Below are positions 8,395 through 15,088 of a stretch of DNA of 38,842 nucleotides, piece after piece. The position numbers and the translations under genes are program-made. Origin of the DNA: an uncultured SAR86 cluster bacterium (lineage in GTDB: Bacteria; Pseudomonadota; Gammaproteobacteria; Magnimaribacterales; D2472). The stretch spans positions 1-38,842 of the forward strand of contig CABWYS010000007.1 in NCBI GenBank assembly GCA_902509555.1, given 5' to 3'. Below the pieces are notes generated by a model that worked only from the letters and a program-made list of their open reading frames with translations, searched no databases and had not been told where the DNA came from. The first letter of the stretch is position 1; each line of letters starts with the position of its first letter.

Positions 8395-8691
8395 ATGAAG
8401 AAGCAGGCACAAAATTTTAATAAATCTGATTTAGCAATTCATCTATCAAGAAAATTTCCATCTTTAAATGATGAAATAATTATCGAAGGAATTGATTTGA
8501 TGTTGCATGAAATTATTAACACTGTTGCATTAGATGATAAGGTTGAGATAAGAGGCTTTGGTTCATTCTCAAAAAAAACTATAAGACCAAGAAGATTTAT
8601 TAATCCTAAGACGAAAGAAGAATCTTATTTGGGTGAAACATCCCTTATGCATTTTAAAGCATCCAAGAAACTCCTTAATGCACATGACTGA
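8395..8691 (+). CDS. ihfB: Integration host factor beta subunit-like protein
   Basis: HU/IHF family, 98 residues, with KSDLAIHLSRKFP at the N-terminus and VEIRGFGSFS, identical to the E. coli IhfB core IEIRGFGSFS. The arm tip reads FINPKT where E. coli has GRNPKT: the intercalating proline is kept, but the Gly-Arg before it is replaced by Phe-Ile. It follows ihfA after 2 bases and is followed by pyrF, which also lies downstream of ihfB in many gammaproteobacteria. It is therefore called IhfB rather than HU. Being directly next to ihfA is unusual. Confidence 0.82.
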   Translation: MKKQAQNFNKSDLAIHLSRKFPSLNDEIIIEGIDLMLHEIINTVALDDKVEIRGFGSFSKKTIRPRRFINPKTKEESYLGETSLMHFKASKKLLNAHD

Positions 8692-9370
8692 TCCAAGAAT
8701 AATTGTAGCAATTGATACATTTGACCTCACATTGGCTAATATCATTTTAGATCAACTCGATCCAAATCTATGTAAGATTAAAATCGGCAGTGTTGTTTTT
8801 AATGCTCTAGGAAAATCATTTCTGAAGGAAGTATCTTTAAGAGGCTTTAAAATTTTTTTAGATTTAAAATTGCATGACATACCAAATACTGTTTATGAAA
8901 CAATCGTAGGTTTTCATGATTGTTCTATTGATATGTTGACTGTTCACTTATCTGGTGGTGAAGAGATGCTTAAGAAAGCCATGCTTGCAGGCAAATCCAT
9001 TAATGCCAAAGTGATTGGAGTGTCGATACTCACAAGTTTGGATGAGGTAGATACATTAGCTTTATTTGATAATGATCTTGACGATCAAATAAGATATTTA
9101 TTTAAAATAGCTATTAAAGTAAATTTAGATGGAATAGTTTGTTCGCCCCTTGAGCTAGAACTAGCAAATACAATTTTAGGATCTTATTCCATAAAAATTA
9201 CGCCAGGAATTAGAGATATAAAAGTAGGAGATGATCAAGCAAGAACCATGAGCGCAAATGACGCGATTGAGAATGGAGCGACATTTTTGGTTATAGGCAG
9301 ACCAATTACCCAAGCTGAAGATATTTCTAAAGCATTACAAAATTTCAATAATTCCATTTGTGAAAAATAG
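8684..9370 (+). CDS. pyrF: Orotidine 5'-phosphate decarboxylase
   Basis: Last step of de novo UMP synthesis. The catalytic segment DLKLHDIPNT carries the conserved Asp-x-Lys-x-x-Asp residues, and ITPGIRDIKVGDDQARTMSANDAI plus IGRPITQAEDI are the phosphate-binding end of the barrel. The frame is open back to 8633, but ATG 8684 (MTDPRIIVAIDTF, 228 residues) matches the family N-terminus, where the first strand starts at once; ATG 8678 is a near-equal alternative. It overlaps ihfB by 8 bases and pgi by 11 bases. Confidence 0.95.
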   Translation: MTDPRIIVAIDTFDLTLANIILDQLDPNLCKIKIGSVVFNALGKSFLKEVSLRGFKIFLDLKLHDIPNTVYETIVGFHDCSIDMLTVHLSGGEEMLKKAMLAGKSINAKVIGVSILTSLDEVDTLALFDNDLDDQIRYLFKIAIKVNLDGIVCSPLELELANTILGSYSIKITPGIRDIKVGDDQARTMSANDAIENGATFLVIGRPITQAEDISKALQNFNNSICEK

Positions 9371-10727
9371 AACTACTAAAAGTATTTTTTCAGATCTAAA
9401 GAAACTATCAAAGTCTCAGGATGGCGAAAGAAAATTATCTTTTAAGTTTGAATCAGAATTTTTAGATTATCAGCCTTATCTAAAGGGCTTCTCTTCTGAG
9501 CACTATAAATTGTTTGATGAGCTGGGATATAAATTAGATCTTAAGGACTCCATTAATGATCTCTTTGATGGGGAGATTGTAAATAAAACAGAAAATAGAC
9601 AGGCTTTACATCATCAATATCGCATCAATCAAAAAGCGCAAGAGTTCAATTTTAAAAAAATTACAGAGCCTTATATTAAAAGGATTAAAAATGATGGTTT
9701 CAAGAATATTATTACTTTTGGTATTGGCGGTTCGTATGAGGGGCCAAAATTGCTTCAAGAGTTTACAAATAAGCAATCATTAAAATTTAATTACTATTTT
9801 GTATCTGGGCCTGATAGGGATGAATTTAATTCAATAATAAAACCATTAAGCGGGCAAAAGAATTTTTATATTTTTTCATCTAAATCACTTTCAACAGATG
9901 AGACGCTCTCATGTTTAAAATGGTTGGGCGCAGAAAGAGATTCAAAGAACTCAATAGTAATTACAGCAAACACAGAAAAAGCAAAAACTTTTGGATTTAC
10001 AGAAAATTGTATTGTCCCATTTCCTGAAACAGTTGGAGGTAGATATTCAATTTGGTCACCTATATCCCTGAGTGCAGCATTAGAGAATGATTTTTCTAAA
10101 TTTTTAAAGGGCGGCCTTTCTGCTGATAAAATGATTTTAGGCACTGCAAAAAAAGATCGTCAATATCAAAAATTTATTAAAATATTAGCATTTTCAGATT
10201 TGTGGTATAGCAATTTGCTAAATAAGAATAATAGAGTAGTGCTTTCTTACAATTGGAAATTGCGATCTTTAGCAAGTTATATTCAGCAACTTGAGATGGA
10301 GTCACTTGGAAAGAAGGCAAATCCCAAATCCAAATTTAAAGAAACGGGCCAGACAATATTTGGAGGTTTTGGATCTACTGCTCAGCACTCATATTTTCAA
10401 TTATTGCATCAGGGAACAGCAGAATTCTGTACCGATATTATTTACTCAACCTCAAGTAATAGCCCATTATCAAGCGCTCAAGCAAAAGGGCAGGCTGCTT
10501 TATTGTCTTCAGACTTACAAGGGTCTGTTAATTTACTTGAAAAAACAAACGGCAATTCCCCAGTGAATCTTTTCCATTTAAAGAAGCTCTCACTTGAAGG
10601 ACTTGGTTTTTTATTAGCAACTTGGGAGCATCGAGTTTTTATAACAGCATGTATGCTTCAAATTAATCCTTTTGATCAATATGGAGTTGCTGCCGGTAAA
10701 CTAATTACGAAGAAATTTCTTAGTTAA
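9360..10727 (+). CDS. pgi: Glucose-6-phosphate isomerase family protein, altered active site
   Basis: Family enzymes interconvert glucose 6-phosphate and fructose 6-phosphate. It starts at GTG inside the end of pyrF; no Shine-Dalgarno is obvious, so coupling is likely. The 455 residues are short against 549 in E. coli. Conserved parts: GEIVNKTENRQALH (71-84), FGIGGSYEGP (120-129), phosphate-loop SSKSLSTDET (173-182), VGGRYSIWS (225-233), LEMES (311-315), QHSYFQLLHQGT (342-353), and a C-terminal EHRVF...INPFDQYGVAAGK with Lys447. The loop that reads GEPGTNGQH in typical enzymes reads GGFGSTAQH (335-343), so the catalytic Glu is Gly336. No His occurs between 351 and 405, where the ring-opening His normally lies. 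Family membership is certain, activity is not. Confidence 0.88.
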   Translation: MKNRTTKSIFSDLKKLSKSQDGERKLSFKFESEFLDYQPYLKGFSSEHYKLFDELGYKLDLKDSINDLFDGEIVNKTENRQALHHQYRINQKAQEFNFKKITEPYIKRIKNDGFKNIITFGIGGSYEGPKLLQEFTNKQSLKFNYYFVSGPDRDEFNSIIKPLSGQKNFYIFSSKSLSTDETLSCLKWLGAERDSKNSIVITANTEKAKTFGFTENCIVPFPETVGGRYSIWSPISLSAALENDFSKFLKGGLSADKMILGTAKKDRQYQKFIKILAFSDLWYSNLLNKNNRVVLSYNWKLRSLASYIQQLEMESLGKKANPKSKFKETGQTIFGGFGSTAQHSYFQLLHQGTAEFCTDIIYSTSSNSPLSSAQAKGQAALLSSDLQGSVNLLEKTNGNSPVNLFHLKKLSLEGLGFLLATWEHRVFITACMLQINPFDQYGVAAGKLITKKFLS

Positions 10728-12511
10728 TGGCATTAGATTTAAAGCGAGTTCCAAATACTCCTGGAATATATAAATTTTTTTCTAAAAATAAAATTATATA
10801 TATTGGCAAAGCCAAGGATTTAAGAAAAAGAGTATCTTCATATTTTGGTAGGTCTTTTAAGGATAGAAAAACGCAGCAAATTAAAATTCTTACAGATGAT
10901 ATTGAAACATTTTCAACAAATACTGAGGCTGAGGCCCTCCTATTAGAGCAATCCTTAATCAAGGAGAATTTACCTAGATTTAATATTCTCTTGCGTGATG
11001 ATAAGACATATCCATATATACATTTTTCAATGGATCATAAATATCCAAGCATCAGCATGAAGAGATCAAAACATGCTGTTTCCAAAAATTTTTTTGGCCC
11101 TTTTATTAGCGCTCAAGCCGTTAAATCAACTATTAAAGATTTGCAGAAGATATATCAAATTAGAAATTGTAGTGATGCAACTTTCAATAATAGGTCCAGG
11201 CCATGTATTGAACACCAAATGCAAAGATGTTCAGCTCCTTGCGTTAATTTAATTTCTGAGATTAGCTATCAAGGGGACATATTATCTTCACAAAATTATC
11301 TATCCTCAGCAGGAAAAAAAACCAAATCTTTAATGATTGCTCAGATGAAAAAACTTGCTGATCAACATGAATTTGAAAGAGCGAATGAAATCAAAAAAAG
11401 AATAAAAAGCCTAGATATTTTGTATCAAGAACAGTCCTTTAATAGTTCTTTGATTAGTGTTGATTTTTTTACATGTGTTTCAAAGCTTGATAGAACTGGA
11501 ATATGCATATTATCAGTCAGGGATGGCAAGATTAGGGGTACTAAAACTCACTATTTAAAAGGAAATCAGCTGCATGACATTGATAACTTGTATCAAAGTT
11601 TAATATTTTCTTACTATCAAAATAGCTTCTCTTTGCCTAAGAAAATTTTTTTAAACACCAAGCCTCGCAATATTTCTCTTATTAAACAGGCAATAAAAAT
11701 GAAATTTGATAGAGGAGTTTCAATTTCTGCAAGTCTTAACTCTCACATCAGAAAAGTTGCCAAATTAGGAAGATTAAATGCAAATCAAGTAATTGAAAAT
11801 AGGATCAATCAAGCAGACAAATTTTCATTTGCAATAAAGGACCTCATCTCTAAGCTAGCTTTAGCTAACAAAAATTTGACCATAGAAGGTTTTGATGTGA
11901 GCCACCATGGTGGCAAGGATGCTGTGGCTTCAGCTGTAAGGTTTTCCTCTCATGGACCTGAAAAAAATATGTATAGGCTTTTTAATATCCCAAAAGAATT
12001 ATCTGGAAATGACGTGGGTTCAATGAAGCATGTTCTTGAAAGAAGAATTAATAAAGCAGTCATGAATCCATTGCCAGATATTATTCTGATTGATGGGGGC
12101 AAGCTTCAATTGGAAGCCGCATTGGGAATTTTTTTAAATCAAGTCAAAAAACCACCAATGATCCTTAGCATTGTAAAGGGATCTAAAAGGGTCAGGTCTA
12201 CAGAAACAATCCTTTCTAAAGATGGGATTATTGAAATGTCAAAAGATAGCTCAGGATTTTTGCTTCTCCAGCAAATTCGTGATGAGTCTCATAGATTTGC
12301 CATATCCAACAATAGAAAGAAAAAAAATAAGTCTATAAAGCAATCATCTCTTGATAATATAAAAGGTCTTGGGCCAAAGAAGAAAAAGGATCTTATGAAT
12401 TACTTTAAATCTATTCAATCAATTAAGTCTGCTTCAGTAGATGATCTATGTAAGGTTTCAGGAATAAGTATTAAACTAGCTAATGAGATAAATATATTTT
12501 ATAGATCATGA
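10727..12511 (+). CDS. uvrC: UvrABC system protein C
   Basis: Dual-incision nuclease of nucleotide excision repair. The N-terminal GIY-YIG domain is seen (GIYKFFSKNKIIYIGKAKDL, about 13-32, with Glu in the TEAEALLLEQ helix), then the cysteine cluster CIEHQMQRCSAPC, the UVR motif around ADQHEFERANEIKKRI, the RNase H-like C-terminal nuclease with GFDVSHHGG and LIDGGKLQL, and a final helix-hairpin-helix (IKGLGPKKKKDL). Its 594 residues compare well with 610 in E. coli. The ATG shares one base with the pgi stop, and the stop overlaps pgsA (ATGA). Confidence 0.97.
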   Translation: MALDLKRVPNTPGIYKFFSKNKIIYIGKAKDLRKRVSSYFGRSFKDRKTQQIKILTDDIETFSTNTEAEALLLEQSLIKENLPRFNILLRDDKTYPYIHFSMDHKYPSISMKRSKHAVSKNFFGPFISAQAVKSTIKDLQKIYQIRNCSDATFNNRSRPCIEHQMQRCSAPCVNLISEISYQGDILSSQNYLSSAGKKTKSLMIAQMKKLADQHEFERANEIKKRIKSLDILYQEQSFNSSLISVDFFTCVSKLDRTGICILSVRDGKIRGTKTHYLKGNQLHDIDNLYQSLIFSYYQNSFSLPKKIFLNTKPRNISLIKQAIKMKFDRGVSISASLNSHIRKVAKLGRLNANQVIENRINQADKFSFAIKDLISKLALANKNLTIEGFDVSHHGGKDAVASAVRFSSHGPEKNMYRLFNIPKELSGNDVGSMKHVLERRINKAVMNPLPDIILIDGGKLQLEAALGIFLNQVKKPPMILSIVKGSKRVRSTETILSKDGIIEMSKDSSGFLLLQQIRDESHRFAISNNRKKKNKSIKQSSLDNIKGLGPKKKKDLMNYFKSIQSIKSASVDDLCKVSGISIKLANEINIFYRS

Positions 12512-13044
12512 ATTACATAATTCAATTACTAACATATTTTAGAATTTTAATTGCACCAATTATTTTTTTGTTAATTACTTTTTACGATTTATATGGCTGG
12601 GCGTTGTCTCTGTTTTTTCTTGCTAGCATTTCTGATTATTGGGATGGTTTCCTTGCAAGAAAGTATCAACTTGAATCCATTATTGGCGCAGTATTAGACC
12701 CTATTGCAGATAAAATATTAGTAACATTCCTTATTCTCGCTCTAAGCATCGAATTATCAAGTATATATATTGGGATGATTGGTGGAATTATGCTTGTAAG
12801 AGAGTTCTGGGTTGGTGCTTTAAGGGATTTAAATTCTAGACAAGGTAACTCTAATGCTACCACAGTAACTCTTCTGGCGAAGGTCAAAACTTCTATTCAG
12901 TTCATCACTTTTTCATTTTATTTACTCGGGTTAGCCATAAATAATTCATTGATACTATTAATTTCTAATTTCTTTTTATTTTTAGCATTAATAATTACAC
13001 TTCAAACTGGACTTTCATATACAATGGCAACTTTTAAAAAATAG
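12508..13044 (+). CDS. pgsA: CDP-diacylglycerol-glycerol-3-phosphate 3-phosphatidyltransferase
   Basis: Inner-membrane enzyme that makes phosphatidylglycerophosphate, precursor of phosphatidylglycerol and cardiolipin. The CDP-alcohol phosphotransferase motif D-x2-DG-x2-AR-x8-G-x3-D-x3-D is complete (DYWDGFLAR, then GAVLDPIAD, about residues 43-70). Several hydrophobic segments match a small polytopic protein of 178 residues. uvrC-pgsA-tRNA order is conserved in gammaproteobacteria. The stop codon ends at 13044 and the tRNA-Cys begins at the very next base. Confidence 0.95.
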   Translation: MNYIIQLLTYFRILIAPIIFLLITFYDLYGWALSLFFLASISDYWDGFLARKYQLESIIGAVLDPIADKILVTFLILALSIELSSIYIGMIGGIMLVREFWVGALRDLNSRQGNSNATTVTLLAKVKTSIQFITFSFYLLGLAINNSLILLISNFFLFLALIITLQTGLSYTMATFKK

Positions 13045-13118
13045 GGCTGGATGGCAGAGTGGTTATGCAGCGGCCTGCAAAGCCGTTTACGCCGGTTCGA
13101 TTCCGGCTTCAGCCTCCA
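13045..13118 (+). tRNA. tRNA-Cys (anticodon GCA)
   Basis: The acceptor GGCTGGA pairs with TTCAGCC, followed by discriminator T and an encoded CCA at 13116-13118. The anticodon loop CTGCAAA between GCGGC and GCCGT gives GCA. The T arm GCCGGTTCGATTCCGGC is perfect. U73 is the known identity base of tRNA-Cys. The 74-base gene abuts pgsA without spacer and forms the left border of the polysaccharide locus. Confidence 0.97.
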
Positions 13119-13175
13119 TTTAGAAAAAACTATATATATATTACAATTTAAAACATAAATTAATTTATCCTTCCA

Positions 13176-14174
13176 ATGCTTAATAATAAAACTATCTTAA
13201 TTACTGGTGGTACAGGCTCTTTTGGGCACTCCTTCATTCCTTTAACACTAGAAAAATATAACCCCAAAAAGGTAATTATTTACTCTAGAGATGAAATGAA
13301 GCAATGGGAAATGGCTCAATTATTTGAGGGTGATGAAAGAGTTAGGTTTTTTATCGGAGATGTAAGGGATAAAGATAGGTTACATCGCGCCCTAGATGGG
13401 GTTGACTATGTAGTGCATGCAGCTGCAACGAAAATAGTTCCAACTGCTGAATACAATCCATTTGAATGTATCAAGACAAATATTAATGGCGCAATGAATA
13501 TTATTGACGTTGCAATAGATTCTGAGGTTCAAGGCGTCGTTGCACTATCTACTGATAAAGCAAGCAGCCCCATTAATTTATATGGTGCAACAAAACTAGC
13601 TTCAGATAAGCTATTTATAGCTGGCAATTCTTACTCAGGAATAAAACCTACAAAGTTTTCTGTCGTTCGATATGGTAATGTTATGGGCTCAAGAGGATCA
13701 ATCATCCCCTTTTTTAATTCAATTAAACATGAGGGAATTCTCCCCATTACTGATACCCGCATGACACGATTTATGATTTCTTTGGAACAAGCAGTAGACT
13801 TGGTTTGGCATGCTTTTGATGACATGCTTGGGGGAGAGATCTATGTAAAGAAGATTCCATCAATGAATATCGTAGATCTTGCTAACACCCTTGCACCGGA
13901 TGCTAAACATGAGATTGTTGGAATTAGGCCTGGTGAAAAACTGCATGAGCAAATGATCGGCATTGAGGATGCAATCTCAACTTACTCTTATGAAGATTAT
14001 TATAAAATTCTCCCATCAATTAACGATTGGGCGCACGATCCTAATAGAATAAAAAATGGTGTTAAGGTTGCGGAAGATTTTGTTTATGAAAGTAGCTCTA
14101 ATGTTGAATGGATGTCGGAAGATGAGCTGAAAGTTTGGCTCAAAAACAATGAGTCAAAAATAGGAAAAATATAG
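13176..14174 (+). CDS. pseB: UDP-N-acetylglucosamine 4,6-dehydratase (PseB type)
   Basis: Extended SDR that removes water from UDP-GlcNAc and inverts C5, giving UDP-4-keto-6-deoxy-AltNAc, the entry to pseudaminic-type sugars. Residues 11-17 GGTGSFG bind NADP; STDKASSPINLYGATK (125-140) holds Asp127-Lys128 and Tyr136-x3-Lys140, the PseB arrangement. VRYGNVMGSRGSIIPFF and GIRPGEKLHEQMI complete the signature. Its 332 residues are normal. First gene of the locus, 57 bases after tRNA-Cys, in a very AT-rich leader. The usual partner PseC aminotransferase does not follow. The retaining-type dehydratases of the bacillosamine and legionaminic routes are longer membrane proteins, so PseB is favoured. 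Confidence 0.88.
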   Translation: MLNNKTILITGGTGSFGHSFIPLTLEKYNPKKVIIYSRDEMKQWEMAQLFEGDERVRFFIGDVRDKDRLHRALDGVDYVVHAAATKIVPTAEYNPFECIKTNINGAMNIIDVAIDSEVQGVVALSTDKASSPINLYGATKLASDKLFIAGNSYSGIKPTKFSVVRYGNVMGSRGSIIPFFNSIKHEGILPITDTRMTRFMISLEQAVDLVWHAFDDMLGGEIYVKKIPSMNIVDLANTLAPDAKHEIVGIRPGEKLHEQMIGIEDAISTYSYEDYYKILPSINDWAHDPNRIKNGVKVAEDFVYESSSNVEWMSEDELKVWLKNNESKIGKI

Positions 14175-14224
14175 AGTATTTGAATTTACCGCATGTTCCA
14201 TTTATACATTCGTTTCAAAAATTT

Positions 14225-15088
14225 ATGAAATTAGCTCTTGGAACTGCACAATTTGGCATGCAATATGGCATTGTAAATAAAAATACCCCAATTGAATGGA
14301 ATGAGGCTGACTCCATCCTTGGTTTAGCAAAAGAATTTTCTATAGACACTATTGATACAGCATCAATCTATGGAAATAGTGAAAAAATTCTTGGAAAAGC
14401 TAATCTTAATTCCTTTAAGGTCAATACGAAATTAAAGGCTATACCCAATTTTCGTATAGATATATTCTCGTGGGTAGAAAAAGAGATTCAATGCTCATTG
14501 AATAACCTTAATATTGACAGAATTGATACTCTTTTTATTCATAATCCAATAGATTTACAAGGATCAAATGGCTTTAAACTCTTTGAGGCTGTCAATTTAG
14601 CCAAAGAAAAAGGTTTGTTAAAAAAAATTGGTATATCGATTTATTCTCCAGAAGAGTTAAGCTTTCTATTTGATAACTTCTATTTTGATGTTGTTCAAGC
14701 TCCATTCAATCTTGTTGATCGAAGAATCCTTCAGTCAGGATGGTTGAAAAAATTATCAGCAATGAATGTAATAGTTCATACTAGATCAGCATTTTTACAG
14801 GGCTTATTGCTCACACCATTTTCAGAACTTGATAAAAAATTTAAAAAAGTAGTGGTATTTTCTGCATGGAGAGATTGGCTTCAAAAAAACAATTTAAATC
14901 CACTGGATGTTGCTTTAGCTTATCCCTTGTCAATTAATGAAATTGACAGAGTAATTGTTGGAGTTGATAGCCTTTTACAATTTAAGGAAATACTTGATGC
15001 CACAACATTTATCTCAGACTACACATTTCCGAAAATTGAATCTTCAGATATAAAATTATTGCATCCAGGAAATTGGCAGAGTTTATGA
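14225..15088 (+). CDS. Aldo/keto reductase
   Basis: NAD(P)H-dependent reductase of the AKR superfamily, 287 residues from ATG 14225. The catalytic tetrad is present: Asp44 and Tyr49 (DTIDTASIYG), Lys69 (VNTKLK) and His106 (LFIHNP). The frame opens at TTG 14180, but ATG 14225 (MKLALGTAQFG) fits the family N-terminus. It lies between pseB and a cytidylyltransferase fusion and shares a 4-base ATGA overlap with the latter, so it probably acts on a nucleotide-sugar or keto-sugar intermediate. The substrate cannot be read from sequence. Confidence 0.85.
   Translation: MKLALGTAQFGMQYGIVNKNTPIEWNEADSILGLAKEFSIDTIDTASIYGNSEKILGKANLNSFKVNTKLKAIPNFRIDIFSWVEKEIQCSLNNLNIDRIDTLFIHNPIDLQGSNGFKLFEAVNLAKEKGLLKKIGISIYSPEELSFLFDNFYFDVVQAPFNLVDRRILQSGWLKKLSAMNVIVHTRSAFLQGLLLTPFSELDKKFKKVVVFSAWRDWLQKNNLNPLDVALAYPLSINEIDRVIVGVDSLLQFKEILDATTFISDYTFPKIESSDIKLLHPGNWQSL

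Noticed and set aside
8633-8683. Upstream extension of pyrF by 17 residues
   Set aside because: It is inside ihfB, adds residues absent in the family, and ATG 8684 gives the normal N-terminus.
10291-10566. 91-codon frame inside pgi
   Set aside because: Shadow of pgi; no start signal and no recognisable protein.
13045-13118. tRNA-Cys as an att site of an integrated element
   Set aside because: No integrase, no repeat of the tRNA 3' end was noticed downstream, and the genes are ordinary glycan genes.
13119-13142. TATATATATATT stretch as a repeat or regulatory element
   Set aside because: A short AT run in an AT-rich genome; several -10-like registers are possible and none has a -35, so no promoter is called.
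14180-14224. TTG start for the aldo/keto reductase
   Set aside because: The family begins right at MKLALGTAQFG (14225). TTG would add 15 unrelated residues, although it cannot be fully excluded.
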